Shown: positions 44,105 through 53,098, counted from the stretch's first letter. The stretch is DNA of 64,000 nucleotides from Blastococcus sp. DSM 46786 (GCF_900109665.1 NZ_FOAO01000022.1:29061-93060); one strand, 5' to 3'. Notes: generated by a model not told the origin, from the sequence alone. A program made the numbers and translations.

Positions 44105-45091
44105 TCAGCGGAGCAGCGTGGTGAGCCGGACGCGGACCCCGCCGTCGCCCGGGTGGTGCGCCCCGCCGGAGATGTCGACGTGGTCGCAGAGCTGCCGGGC
44201 CAGCCACAGCCCCATCCCGCCGCGGGACAGGTCCTCGCCGTGCGCCGGGCCGTACCCGGCGAAGGGGTCGTCCCAGCCCGGGCCGCCGTCGGCGATCGTG
44301 CACACGATCCGGTCCGGGGCGGTCCAGAGGCGCAGGCTGACCGGCGGCAGCCCGTGCCGGACGGCGTTGGAGGTCATCTCGTCGACGGCGAGCAGGAAGT
44401 CCTCGACGACGTCGGCGGGTGCGGTCAGGCCCGCGAGCTCCGCGGCGACGGCGTGCCGCAGGCCGATGAAGTCGGCGACGTCCGCGGCCGAGAACCGGGG
44501 TGGGGAGCTCTCCAGCGGCTCGTCGGGCACCGGCAGCCGGCGCAGGTAGGTGGCCGGCTCGGTGTACCCGGTGCTGGGGGTGCGGCCCTGCGACGTCACC
44601 AGGTGCGGGTGCGTGCAGGACGCGGAGGCGAGCACCGGCCCGGGGAGCCGCTGGGTGTCGAACGCGCAGACACCCCAGAGGTCCCAGCCGCGCAGCGCCT
44701 CGTTGAGGACGGCGTCGTAGCGCTCCCACTCCAGCCACTCGCGTGGGGTGGCCCCCTGGTCGACCTCGCCGAGGACCCGCACCCGCGACGCCCCGGTCGC
44801 GCGCTGGCGCTCGGCCAGCCGGCGGAAGCTGGTGATCGCCCCCGGCGTGCGCGGGCCGTAGGTGGCGGCGCGGTCGAGGACCACGAGCCGCTCGTCGCCG
44901 AGCGCGTCCCGCAGCGCGGCGGTGGCCGGGTCCGACGCCACGACGACGGCGGCCTCCCCGGCGTCCAGGCCGGCCCGGAGGAAGGGGACGGCGACGTCGA
45001 CCAGGTCGTCGAGGGAGTCGTAGTGCAGCGCGTCGTGGACGAAGCCTGCCGCCGGGGGGTGGCCCTTCCCGCCCGCTGCCGTCCAGTTCAC
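44105..45091 (-). CDS. MEDS-domain anti-sigma-type HATPase switch protein
   Basis: This 328-residue protein has an N-terminal MEDS domain (FVHDALHYDSLDDLVDVAVPFLRAGLDAGEAAVVVASDPATAALRDAL, residues 18-65, ending with CTHPHLV) and a C-terminal histidine-kinase-like ATPase domain from about residue 205. The ATPase has the N-box VDEMTSNAVRHG, G1 box CTIADGGPGWDDPF and GGMGLWLARQLCDHVDI. This matches RsbW-type anti-sigma kinases rather than classical sensor kinases (no HisKA domain). MEDS may supply the sensing step. The STAS-bearing MEDS protein at 22645 is a possible partner. GTG at 45089-45091 was chosen. The gene is divergent from the aldehyde dehydrogenase. Confidence 0.82.
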   Translation of the reverse strand: MNWTAAGGKGHPPAAGFVHDALHYDSLDDLVDVAVPFLRAGLDAGEAAVVVASDPATAALRDALGDERLVVLDRAATYGPRTPGAITSFRRLAERQRATGASRVRVLGEVDQGATPREWLEWERYDAVLNEALRGWDLWGVCAFDTQRLPGPVLASASCTHPHLVTSQGRTPSTGYTEPATYLRRLPVPDEPLESSPPRFSAADVADFIGLRHAVAAELAGLTAPADVVEDFLLAVDEMTSNAVRHGLPPVSLRLWTAPDRIVCTIADGGPGWDDPFAGYGPAHGEDLSRGGMGLWLARQLCDHVDISGGAHHPGDGGVRVRLTTLLR

Positions 45092-45259
45092 CTGTGCCCC
45101 TGAATCGTTCCGCCGTCGTCCGAATCGATGCCCCACGGTAGGCCAGCGGGCCGGGTGGCCGGGCCGCACCCCGTTGCGCGGGTCCCCGTGGGACCGTCCG
45201 CGCCGTTTCGACCGCCTCCCGAGGGGCAGGTGACGGGCGAACCCCGGAGGGAGAACACC

Positions 45260-46684
45260 ATGGCCATCGCCACGATCAACCCGGCCACCGGCGAGACGCT
45301 CAAGACCTACGAGCCGCTCACCGACGAGGCCCTCGAGGACCGGATCGCGCGCGCCGCGCAGGCGTTCGCGCGCTACCGGCTGACCACGCCGCAGCAGCGG
45401 GCCGGCTGGCTCTCGGCCGCCGCCGACGTCCTGGACGCCGACACCGACGGCGTCGCCGAGCTCATGACCACCGAGATGGGCAAGACGCTGGCCTCGGCGA
45501 AGGCGGAGGTGGGCAAGTGCGCGAAGGCCCTGCGCTGGTACGCCGAGCACGGCCCGGCGCTGCTGGAGCCCGAGCGCAAGGACGCCGCCGCGGTGGGTGC
45601 CGAGCAGGCCTACGTGGTGCACCAGCCGCTGGGCGTGGTGCTGGCGATCATGCCGTGGAACTTCCCGCTGTGGCAGGCGATGCGGTTCGCCGCCCCCGCG
45701 CTCATGGCCGGCAACGTCGGTCTGCTCAAGCACGCGAGCAACGTCCCCCAGACGGCGCTGTACCTGGAGGAGCTCTTCCGCAGGGCGGGCTTCCCCGACG
45801 ACGTCTTCCAGACGCTGCTCATCGGCTCCGGCACGATCGAGCAGGTGCTGCGCGACGACCGGGTCGCGGCCGCGACGCTCACCGGCAGCGCGCCCGCCGG
45901 CCAGTCGGTGGCCTCGATCGCCGGTGACGCGCTGAAGCCCACGGTGCTGGAGCTCGGCGGGAGCGACCCGTTCATCGTCATGCCCTCGGCGCACCTGGAC
46001 CGGGCGGCCGAGGTGGCCGTGACCGCCCGCAACCAGAACAACGGGCAGAGCTGCATCGCGGCCAAGCGGTTCTTCGTGCACCGCGACGTCGCCGAGGAGT
46101 TCACCCGCCTGTTCGCCGAGAAGATCGGCGCGCTGACCGTCGGCGACCCGATGGACGAGGGCACCCAGATCGGGCCGCTGGCCACCGAGTCCGGCCGTGA
46201 CGACGTCGAGGAGTACGTCGAGGACGCCGTCGCCAAGGGCGCCCAGGTGCTGGTGGGCGGCAAGCGGGTGGACCGGCCGGGCTGGTTCTTCGAGCCGACC
46301 CTGCTCTCCGGCATCACGCCGGAGATGGACCTCTACCTGGAAGAGGTCTTCGGCCCGGTCGCGGCGCTGTGGACGGTCGATTCGCTGGAGGAAGCGATCG
46401 AGATCGCCAACAGCCACCCCTACGGGCTGGGCTCCAACCTCTGGAGCGAGGACGCCGACGAGCGGGCGCGCTTCATCCGCGACATCGCCTCGGGCATGGC
46501 CTTCGTGAACGGCATGACGACGAGCTACCCGGAGCTGCCCTTCGGCGGGGTCAAGCAGAGCGGCTACGGCCGGGAGCTGACCGGGCTGGGCATGCGCGAG
46601 TTCACGAACGCCAAGACCGTCTGGATCGGCGGGCCCAGCAGCGAGCAGGCCGAGCGCAGCGCCGCCGGCTCCCACGCGGAGTGA
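45260..46684 (+). CDS. Aldehyde dehydrogenase, succinate-semialdehyde type
   Basis: This 474-residue protein is an NAD(P)-dependent aldehyde dehydrogenase. It has IMPWNFPLWQAMRFAAPALMAGNVGLLKHASN, LTGSAPAGQSVAS (the Rossmann GxxxxG), TVLELGGSDPFIVM with general-base Glu near residue 230, and the nucleophile Cys in NNGQSCIAAKRFF near residue 264. LEEVFGPVAAL and LPFGGVKQSGYGREL are also typical. The closest relatives I recognise are NADP-dependent succinate semialdehyde dehydrogenases (GabD), which feed succinate into the TCA cycle; related enzymes take other short aldehydes. ATG at 45260 follows GGAGGGAG. Divergent from the MEDS-HATPase gene. Confidence 0.88.
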   Translation: MAIATINPATGETLKTYEPLTDEALEDRIARAAQAFARYRLTTPQQRAGWLSAAADVLDADTDGVAELMTTEMGKTLASAKAEVGKCAKALRWYAEHGPALLEPERKDAAAVGAEQAYVVHQPLGVVLAIMPWNFPLWQAMRFAAPALMAGNVGLLKHASNVPQTALYLEELFRRAGFPDDVFQTLLIGSGTIEQVLRDDRVAAATLTGSAPAGQSVASIAGDALKPTVLELGGSDPFIVMPSAHLDRAAEVAVTARNQNNGQSCIAAKRFFVHRDVAEEFTRLFAEKIGALTVGDPMDEGTQIGPLATESGRDDVEEYVEDAVAKGAQVLVGGKRVDRPGWFFEPTLLSGITPEMDLYLEEVFGPVAALWTVDSLEEAIEIANSHPYGLGSNLWSEDADERARFIRDIASGMAFVNGMTTSYPELPFGGVKQSGYGRELTGLGMREFTNAKTVWIGGPSSEQAERSAAGSHAE

Positions 46685-46721
46685 CGGGGGTCGCGAGCGC
46701 CCGTGCGCTGTCGCGGGGAGA

Positions 46722-47549
46722 GTGGAGGGCGTGTTCGACGTCGACTGGATGGGGCTGCTGACCCGGGAGGTGCTGCGCGAGCGCGGTGCCGCGCTGATCG
46801 CCGAGAGCTGCGCGTGGGCCGTGGGGCTCTCCGACCGCCCGCACCACCGGCGGCGCGCGGGCCGGGTGGTGCCCAGCGGCCTGACGGTGGGGGAGCGGGC
46901 GGCCACCGGGCAGCGGCTGGGGAGCGAGGAGGACGGCCGCGTCGACCTCGGCGACGCGGCGCCGGGCAGCTTCCAGGACGCCCTGGACATGATCGGCGCC
47001 GACGGCCGGCTGGTGGCCGAGCGGTTCGACGACGAGGTGCTCGTCCCGTTCGTCGGCGAGACCTGCCGGCTGGCGGGGGAGCGCGCCCGCGCCACGCGCC
47101 CGGCCGCGTGGGCCGAGCTCGCCGACGACCTGGGCGAGGACCCCGACGACGTGACCGGCGTGGTGCGGGCCGCTGACTGGGCGGCCCCGCTGCGCATCGA
47201 CGCCGAGCACCTGGTGCTCGCCGCGCTGCGCGACGTCCCGCTGATCGAGGTCGAGGCCGAGGGGCTGCCGCTGTCGCTGGTGCGCGCCGCCGAGGCGGCC
47301 GCCCGGTCCGCCGTCGTCCCCGAGCCGGCGCCGGTGCCCGACGAGACGCTGGCCGGCGCCCTGTTCCTCGCCCGCGCCGCCCTGGAGGGCTCCGGCTGCA
47401 CGGTGCCGGTGCCGCCGGACGAGGCCGACCTGCTGCTGGCCGCGTTCGGCGACACCGGCCTGGAGCCCGAGGAGGTGCCGTCGGTGTTGCCGCACCTGCC
47501 CGTGGAGGAGGCCACGATCACCCGGATCGCGGCGGTGCTGGAGCGCTGA
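46722..47549 (+). CDS. Hypothetical soluble protein
   Basis: I do not recognise this 275-residue acidic protein. It is rich in Ala, Glu, Asp and Leu, mostly helical by composition, with no membrane segment or catalytic motif. Distinct stretches are VGLSDRPHHRRRAGRVVPSG near residue 40, and a C-terminal part with LLLAAFGDTGLEPEEVPSVLPHLPVEEATITRIAAV. GTG at 46722 or at 46731 could be the start. The gene follows the aldehyde dehydrogenase by 37 bp in the same direction and may be co-expressed. Confidence 0.65.
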   Translation: MEGVFDVDWMGLLTREVLRERGAALIAESCAWAVGLSDRPHHRRRAGRVVPSGLTVGERAATGQRLGSEEDGRVDLGDAAPGSFQDALDMIGADGRLVAERFDDEVLVPFVGETCRLAGERARATRPAAWAELADDLGEDPDDVTGVVRAADWAAPLRIDAEHLVLAALRDVPLIEVEAEGLPLSLVRAAEAAARSAVVPEPAPVPDETLAGALFLARAALEGSGCTVPVPPDEADLLLAAFGDTGLEPEEVPSVLPHLPVEEATITRIAAVLER

Positions 47550-47732
47550 CCGGCCGGGGTCGGCCAGGCGATGGCCCCCTGCAGGACGATCCAGGTCGTC
47601 GGATGTCGCGGAGAGGGGCAACGCCTCGCCGGTCACCGGGCCCTGCGGGTGTCGCCCCCCGGACCGGTGGGTCAGACCTCCTCGACCGGGAACGTGCGGG
47701 TCGGGGAGACGAACTCGTCCTGAGCGGCGCCG

Positions 47733-49340
47733 TCAGCCGCCGAGGGTCGTCCGGCGCAGGTCCAGCTTCGAGATCTTGCCCGCCGCGTTGCGGGGGAGGT
47801 CGTCGGTGATGACGACCGACCTCGGCACCTTGTAGTTGGCCATGTTCGCCCGGCACCAGGTGATCAGGTCCTCCGGCGAGACCTCCGTCCCACGTCGGGG
47901 GATCACGAAGGCACGACCGACCTCACCGAGCCGTTCGTCCGGGACGCCGAGGACCGCGGCCTGCGACACGGCCGGGTGCTGGGTGAGCAGCCGCTCGATC
48001 TCCGCCGGGTAGGCGTTGAACCCGCCGACGATGAACATGTCCTTGAGCCGGTCGGTGATGTGCAGGTAGCCGTCCTCGTCGAGAAAGCCCACATCGCCGG
48101 TGTGCAGCCAGCCCTCGGCATCGATCGCCTCGGCGGTGGCCGCCGGGTCGTCGAGGTAACCGGCCATGACGTTCGGGCCCCGCACGCAGATCTCCCCGGG
48201 GTTCTCCGGCGGCAGGTCGGTGCCCGCACGGTCGCGGATCTCCACCTCGACCCCGGGCAGCGGCCGGCCGCTGGTCTGCTCGATCACCTCGTCGGGATCG
48301 TCGAGCGAGCACATCGTCACCGTGCCGCTGGACTCGGTGAGCCCGTACGCGGTGAGCACCTGCCGGAACCCCAGGTCCGAGCGCATCCGGCGGACCAGCT
48401 CTCCGGGGACGACGGAGGCGCCGGTGACCGCGAGCCGCAGTGAGCTCGTGTCGGTGCCGGCCCGGGCAGGGGAGTCCATGAGCATCGCGTAGATCGTCGG
48501 CGGGCCCGGGAGCCAGGTGATCCGCTCCCGCTCGACCAGCGCCAGCATCTGCGCCGGGTCGGCGATCGCCAGCGGGCACAGGGTGGCGCCGGCGATCAGG
48601 CAGGTCAGGATGCCCGCGGCGTAGCCGAAGCTGTGGAAGAACGGGTTGGCCGCGATCGTCCGGTCGTCCGGGCCGACGCCGAGCCCGCGGGCGTAGAGCC
48701 CGAACACGTGCAGCAGCTGCCCCTGGGTGAGCATCGCGCCCTTGGGTCGTCCGGTCGTGCCCGAGGTGAAGATGATCGCGTCGACCGCCTCGGGGGTCAC
48801 CGCGTCGGCGGCGGCGTCGGCCGCGGCCCGCTGCGCGTCGTCGACGGCCGAGGTCAGCTCGGTCCAGCCCACTGCGCCCGGTGACGGAGCGTCGCCCAGC
48901 TCCACCAGCACCCGCAGCGCCGGCAGGCCCGGCACCGGGGTGCTGCCGTCGGCACCGAGCATGGCCGCGTAGTCCAGGCCGAGGAAGCCGGACTCGGTGA
49001 GCAGGGCGACCGCGCCGGTGCGCTCCAGCAGGTCGCGCGCCTCCTCGCCCTTGTACCGGGTGTTCACCGGGACGACGGCGACGCCGACGTACTGCAGCGC
49101 GAGCGCCGCGGCGACCCACCGCTCGGAGTTCGGCGCCCAGACCGCCACCCGGTCACCAGGACGCACCCCCCGGGACAGCAGCGAGGCGGCGACCGTGCGC
49201 ACCTGCTCGAGGAGGTCGGCATAGGTCCAGCGCACGTCGCCGCAGACCACCGCCGCCGCGTCGCCCTGCACGGCCGCCGTCCGCCGGAGGAGTGCGGGAA
49301 CGGTGTTCCCGGTGATCGGCAGGCTGACCGGCGGGCCCAT
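47733..49340 (-). CDS. fadD3: HIP-CoA ligase, FadD3 type
   Basis: This 535-residue acyl-CoA synthetase has the adenylate-forming motifs: IIFTSGTTGRPKGAMLT near residue 190, AYGLTESSGTVTM, GWLHTGDVGFLDEDGYLHITDRLKDMFIVGGFNAYPAEIE and PRNAAGKISKLDLRR with the C-terminal Lys. It is divergent from ipdA, exactly the context of the steroid ring C/D genes; FadD3 activates HIP (the propanoate left after rings A and B are removed) to its CoA thioester. Without context it would be called a generic fatty-acyl-CoA ligase. ATG at 49338-49340 has AGGAGGAG 3 nt upstream. Confidence 0.85.
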   Translation of the reverse strand: MGPPVSLPITGNTVPALLRRTAAVQGDAAAVVCGDVRWTYADLLEQVRTVAASLLSRGVRPGDRVAVWAPNSERWVAAALALQYVGVAVVPVNTRYKGEEARDLLERTGAVALLTESGFLGLDYAAMLGADGSTPVPGLPALRVLVELGDAPSPGAVGWTELTSAVDDAQRAAADAAADAVTPEAVDAIIFTSGTTGRPKGAMLTQGQLLHVFGLYARGLGVGPDDRTIAANPFFHSFGYAAGILTCLIAGATLCPLAIADPAQMLALVERERITWLPGPPTIYAMLMDSPARAGTDTSSLRLAVTGASVVPGELVRRMRSDLGFRQVLTAYGLTESSGTVTMCSLDDPDEVIEQTSGRPLPGVEVEIRDRAGTDLPPENPGEICVRGPNVMAGYLDDPAATAEAIDAEGWLHTGDVGFLDEDGYLHITDRLKDMFIVGGFNAYPAEIERLLTQHPAVSQAAVLGVPDERLGEVGRAFVIPRRGTEVSPEDLITWCRANMANYKVPRSVVITDDLPRNAAGKISKLDLRRTTLGG

Positions 49341-49404
49341 GGACTCCTCCTGAGGGGCGGGGGAACCCAACGTAGGGAGCGCGCGGCGGAGCCCCGGCGG
49401 TGGT

Positions 49405-49417
49405 CCCACTCAGTGGG
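49405..49417. promoter_or_regulatory. 13-bp palindrome in fadD3/ipdA divergent region, candidate operator
   Basis: CCCACTCAGTGGG is a perfect palindrome (central C) 65 bp from fadD3 and about 130 bp from ipdA. A related 13-mer, CCCGCTGGGTGGG, lies upstream of fadA6 at 62453-62465 (10 of 13 identical). It does not match the mycobacterial KstR2 motif with CAAG and CTTG half-sites as I remember it. A TetR-type regulator is likely. Confidence 0.5.
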
Positions 49418-49549
49418 CCGGACCGGCTCGGCCCGGCCGCCGGGCGCTGATGATGCCTGCGTCGACCGCTCACCGGTCGGACCGCCCAGCCGGCGTCGCC
49501 GGTTTCCTACGGTCCCGCCGACAGAGCTCGTGCCCGTGGGAGGAGATCG

Positions 49550-50416
49550 GTGACCGACAAGCGGATGACCGAGGACGAGGTGGTGGCCGAGCTGCGCTCG
49601 GGCATGACCATCGGGATCGGCGGATGGGGGTCGCGGCGCAAGCCGATGTCGCTGGTGCGCGCGCTCTGCCGCTCGGACCTGCAGGACCTCACGATCGTCT
49701 CCTACGGTGGCCCGGACGTCGGCCTGCTGCTGGCCGCCGGCAAGGTGGAGCACCTGGTCTACGGCTTCGTCTCGCTCGACTCGATCCCCCTGGAGCCGCA
49801 CTTCCGGGCGGCCCGCGAGAGCGGCGCGGTCACCGTCAGCGAGTGGGACGAGGGCATGCTCCAGTGGGGCCTGTACGCCGCGGCGTCGCGGCTGTCGTTC
49901 CTCCCGCTGCGCAGCGGTCTCGGCTCCGACGTCCCGGCGGTCAACCCCGACCTGAAGACGGTCACCTCCCCGTACGCCGACGGCACCGAGTACCTCGCCG
50001 TCCCGGCGCTGAACCTGGACGCCGCGCTGGTGCACCTCAACCGCGCCGACGCGTCGGGCAACGGTCAGTACCTGGGGCCGGATGCCTACTTCGACGACCT
50101 GTTCTGCGGTGCTGCCGAGCGGGCCTACGTATCCTGCGAGCGGATCGTGCCGACGGCGGAGCTGACCGCAGCCGCGCCGGTCCAGTCGCTGCTGGTGCGC
50201 CGGTCGGACGTGCGCGGCGTCGTCGAGGCCCCGAAGGGGGCCCACTTCACCACCTGCGAACCGGACTACGGCCGCGACGAGGCGTTCCAGCGCGAGTACG
50301 CGCAGGCCGCCGCGGACGACGAGTCGTGGGCCGCGTTCGCCGACCGCTACCTGTCCGGTGACGAGGCGGCCTACCAGGCCGCCGTCGCCGACCGCACCCT
50401 GGAGGCTGCTCGATGA
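49550..50416 (+). CDS. ipdA: IpdA, alpha subunit of COCHEA-CoA hydrolase
   Basis: This 288-residue protein has the class I CoA-transferase fold and close sequence matches to M. tuberculosis IpdA: ELRSGMTIGIGGWGSRRKPMSLVRAL at the N-terminus, YGGPDVGLLLAAGKVEHLVYGFVSLDS, and a C-terminal EAPKGAHFTTCEPDYGRDEAFQREYA. IpdAB is not a CoA-transferase; it hydrolyses a carbon-carbon bond in the last steroid ring. GTG at 49550 has GGAGGAG 6 nt upstream. It starts the plus-strand steroid operon and overlaps ipdB by four bases. Confidence 0.93.
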   Translation: MTDKRMTEDEVVAELRSGMTIGIGGWGSRRKPMSLVRALCRSDLQDLTIVSYGGPDVGLLLAAGKVEHLVYGFVSLDSIPLEPHFRAARESGAVTVSEWDEGMLQWGLYAAASRLSFLPLRSGLGSDVPAVNPDLKTVTSPYADGTEYLAVPALNLDAALVHLNRADASGNGQYLGPDAYFDDLFCGAAERAYVSCERIVPTAELTAAAPVQSLLVRRSDVRGVVEAPKGAHFTTCEPDYGRDEAFQREYAQAAADDESWAAFADRYLSGDEAAYQAAVADRTLEAAR

Positions 50417-51210
50417 GCGTGCAGGAGGGCGTGCGTCCCGAGGTGGACGCCGCGACCGTGAGCCGTGCCGAGATCTGCATCGCGGCCTGCGCCGACGCCT
50501 GGCGCGGGGACGGCGAGATCCTGGCCAGCCCGATGCTCACGGTGCCGACCATCGCCGCCCGAACCGCCCGGGCCACCTTCGAGCCGGACCTGCTGCTGTC
50601 CGACGGCGAGTCGAGGCTCTACACCGGCACGTGGGCCATCGGCGAGACGCCGCCCGCGGACCGCATCGAGGGCTACGTCCCGTTCCGGCGGATCTTCGAC
50701 ATCCTGTGGTCGGGCAAGCGGCACGTGATGATGAGCCCGAGCCAGGTCGACCGGTTCGGCAACGCCAACATCTCCGCGCTCGGCGAGTTCGCCAAGCCGA
50801 CCCGGCAGCTGCTCGGTGTCCGGGGAGCCCCCGGCAACACCGTCAACCACCCGACCAGCTACTGGGTGCCCAGGCACTCGGCCCGCGTGTTCGTGGAGCG
50901 GGTCGACATGGTCGCGGGAGTCGGCTACGACCGGGCCGCCGCCGTGGGTGGTGACGTCGCCCGCGACCTCGACATCCGGCGGGTCGTCACCAACCTCGCC
51001 GTCCTCGACTTCGGCGGTCCCGACCACACCGCCCGGCTGGTGTCGGTGCACCCCGGTGTGACCGTCGACGAGGTCGTCGGGGCCACCGGCTTCGCGCTCG
51101 ACGTGCCGGCCGACGTGCCCGAGAGCCGGCTGCCCACGGCCGAGGAGCTCCGGATCATCCGCGAGGTCGTCGACCCGCGCGGGCTGCGGGACAAGGAGGT
51201 GCGCGCGTGA
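50413..51210 (+). CDS. ipdB: IpdB, beta subunit of COCHEA-CoA hydrolase
   Basis: This 265-residue protein is the IpdB partner: AEICIAACADAWRGDGEILASPM, EGYVPFRRIFDILWSGKRHVMMSPSQVDRFGNANIS, VERVDMVAGVGYDRAA and a tail with [31 protein letters not shown]. Its fold is class I CoA-transferase, with the typical SENG glutamate motif missing, as expected for the hydrolase. ATG overlaps ipdA (ATGA); its own stop overlaps ipdC (GTGA). Both subunits are needed in the hydrolase. Confidence 0.92.
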   Translation: MSVQEGVRPEVDAATVSRAEICIAACADAWRGDGEILASPMLTVPTIAARTARATFEPDLLLSDGESRLYTGTWAIGETPPADRIEGYVPFRRIFDILWSGKRHVMMSPSQVDRFGNANISALGEFAKPTRQLLGVRGAPGNTVNHPTSYWVPRHSARVFVERVDMVAGVGYDRAAAVGGDVARDLDIRRVVTNLAVLDFGGPDHTARLVSVHPGVTVDEVVGATGFALDVPADVPESRLPTAEELRIIREVVDPRGLRDKEVRA

Positions 51211-52298
51211 CGGTCACCCCGCACCCACGGCTGCGCACCCGGCTCACCGAGCTGACCGGCGTCCGCTACCCGATCGTGCAGACCGGCATGGGCTGGGTCT
51301 CCGGGCCCGAACTGACCGCCGCGACCGCCGCCGCCGGCGGCCTGGGCATCATCGCCAGCGCCACTCTCTCGGCCGACGACATGCTGGCCGCCATCCGCAC
51401 GGTCAAGGAGCGCACCGACGCCCCGTTCGGCGTGAACGTCCGCGGGGACGCCCCCGACGCGATGGACCGCGCCCGCACCCTGATCCGCGAGGGCGTGCGG
51501 GTCGCCTCGTTCGCCCTGGCCCCCAAGGCCGAGGTCATCGGCGTGCTCAAGGACGCCGGCGTCGTCGTCATCCCCTCGGTCGGTGCCCGCCGGCACGCCG
51601 AGAAGGTGCAGGCCATGGGGGCCGACGCGGTGCTCGTGCAGGGCGGCGAGGGCGGCGGGCACACCGGCCGGGTCGCCACCTCCCTGCTGCTGCCGCAGGT
51701 CGTCGACGCCGTCGACATCCCGGTGATCGCCGCGGGTGGGTTCTTCGACGGCCGCGGGCTGGTCGCCGCCCTGGCGTACGGCGCCGAGGGCATCGCCATG
51801 GGCACCCGCTTCCTGCTCACCTCCGACTCCACCGTCCCGGCACAGGTCAAGCAGGTCTACCTGGACGCCGGCGTCGACGGCACCGTGGTCACCGACGCCA
51901 TCGACGGCGTGCCGCAGCGGGTGCTGCGCACCCCGATGGTCGAGCAGCTCACCGGCGCCCGGCGGCTGTCGCGGCTGCCGTCGTCGGTGCGCAGCGCCGT
52001 GGCGCTCAAGCGCGAGACCGGCGGCTCCTGGCCGGCCATCGTCCGCGAAGGCCTGGCCATGCGGAGGAACCGCGAGCTCTCCTGGGACCAGGTGCTCATG
52101 GCCGCCAACACCCCGATGATGATCCGCACCGGCATGGTCGAGGGCCGCGTCGACGTCGGCAGCCTGGCCAGCGGGCAGGTCGCCGGCCTGATCGACGACC
52201 TGCCCAGCTGCGCGGAGCTCATCGAGCGCATCGTCGCCCAGGCCTCCGAGGTGCTCACCGGTCTGACCGCTCCCGCTCCGGAGGTGGCTGGTGTCTGA
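51207..52298 (+). CDS. ipdC: IpdC, flavin-dependent (nitronate-monooxygenase-fold) steroid ring enzyme
   Basis: This 363-residue protein has the (alpha/beta)8 nitronate-monooxygenase fold: RYPIVQTGMGWVSGPELTAATAAAGGLGIIASATLS, FGVNVRGDAPDAMDRA, DAVLVQGGEGGGHTGRVATSLLLPQVV and IPVIAAGGFFDGRGLVAALAYGAEGIAMGTRFLL, which bind FMN. In the HIP pathway IpdC acts on a CoA thioester before the ring-opening by EchA20. Similar proteins elsewhere include enoyl-ACP reductase FabK and 2-nitropropane dioxygenase; the ipd neighbourhood decides. GTG start overlaps ipdB; its stop overlaps ipdF. Confidence 0.9.
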   Translation: MTVTPHPRLRTRLTELTGVRYPIVQTGMGWVSGPELTAATAAAGGLGIIASATLSADDMLAAIRTVKERTDAPFGVNVRGDAPDAMDRARTLIREGVRVASFALAPKAEVIGVLKDAGVVVIPSVGARRHAEKVQAMGADAVLVQGGEGGGHTGRVATSLLLPQVVDAVDIPVIAAGGFFDGRGLVAALAYGAEGIAMGTRFLLTSDSTVPAQVKQVYLDAGVDGTVVTDAIDGVPQRVLRTPMVEQLTGARRLSRLPSSVRSAVALKRETGGSWPAIVREGLAMRRNRELSWDQVLMAANTPMMIRTGMVEGRVDVGSLASGQVAGLIDDLPSCAELIERIVAQASEVLTGLTAPAPEVAGV

Positions 52299-53082
52299 CC
52301 CCCGCGTGTCCGTTCCCGCTCCGCCGGCCGGCCGCGGCCTGCTGGCCGGGAAGACCGTCCTGATCACCGCTGCCGCCGGCACCGGCATCGGCTCGGCCAC
52401 CGCGCGCCGGTGCCTGGAGGAGGGCGCCCGCGTCGCGATCAGCGACCGGCACGAGCGCCGCCTGGCCGAGACCGCCGAGCTGCTGGCGAAGGAGTTCGAC
52501 ACCGACGTCGTCGCGATCCCGTGCGACGTCACCGACCAGGCGCAGGTGACCGCGCTGGTCGAGGGCGCGATCGAGCGCCTCGGCGCCGTCGACGTGCTGG
52601 TCAACAACGCCGGCCTCGGTGGCACGGCGAGCATCCTGGAGATGACCGACGAGCAGTGGGCGTCGGTCCTCGACGTCACGCTCACCGGCACCTTCCGGAT
52701 GACCCGCGAGGTGCTGCGGCACATGGTCGGGCGCGGCTCGGGCGCGATCGTCAACAACGCGTCGGTCATCGGCTGGCGCGCCCAGCAGGGCCAGGCCCAC
52801 TACGCCGCGGCCAAGGCCGGCGTCATGGCGCTCACCCGCTGCACCGCCATGGACGTCGCCCGGCAGGGCGTCCGGGTCAACGCGGTCTCGCCGAGCATCG
52901 CGATGCACCCGTTCCTGGCCAAGGTCACCAGCGACGAGCTGCTCGACCGGCTCAGCGATTCCGAGGCGTTCGGCCGCGCGGCCGAGCCGTGGGAGGTCGC
53001 CAACGTCATCGTCTTCCTGGCCAGCGACTACTCGACGTACATGACCGGCGAGGTCGTGTCGGTCAGCAGCCAGCACCCGTGA
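52291..53082 (+). CDS. ipdF: IpdF, SDR of HIP degradation
   Basis: This 263-residue classical SDR closely matches Rv3559c-type IpdF: GKTVLITAAAGTGIGSATARRCLEEGARVAISDRHERRL (cofactor site, note TAAAGTGIG in place of TGxxxGIG), VLVNNAGLGG, NNASVIGWRAQQGQAHYAAAKAGVMALTRC (catalytic Ser, Tyr, Lys) and SPSIAMHPFL. IpdF oxidises the 5-hydroxyl of 5OH-HIP-CoA or the reverse; literature on mycobacteria supports a role early in HIP-CoA catabolism. GTG 52291 overlaps ipdC by eight bases. A GAGCTCGCGAGCTC palindrome follows its stop. Confidence 0.9.
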   Translation: MSDPRVSVPAPPAGRGLLAGKTVLITAAAGTGIGSATARRCLEEGARVAISDRHERRLAETAELLAKEFDTDVVAIPCDVTDQAQVTALVEGAIERLGAVDVLVNNAGLGGTASILEMTDEQWASVLDVTLTGTFRMTREVLRHMVGRGSGAIVNNASVIGWRAQQGQAHYAAAKAGVMALTRCTAMDVARQGVRVNAVSPSIAMHPFLAKVTSDELLDRLSDSEAFGRAAEPWEVANVIVFLASDYSTYMTGEVVSVSSQHP

Positions 53083-53084
53083 GC

Positions 53085-53098
53085 GAGCTCGCGAGCTC
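53085..53098. repeat. Palindrome GAGCTCGCGAGCTC in the ipdF-echA20 gap
   Basis: A perfect 14-bp palindrome sits 2 bp after the ipdF stop in the only appreciable gap (44 bp) at this part of the operon. It could be a short hairpin or a remnant of the GCTCGC-type intergenic repeats. Confidence 0.5.

Noticed and set aside
44105..47521. A 1,138-codon minus-strand frame
   Set aside because: Only the last 328 codons (MEDS-HATPase, from GTG 45091) look real; the rest is antisense to the aldehyde dehydrogenase and the following gene.
49508..49513. ipdA promoter -10 (TACGGT)
   Set aside because: It fits TAnnnT, but no acceptable -35 lies at the right distance, so I do not call a promoter.
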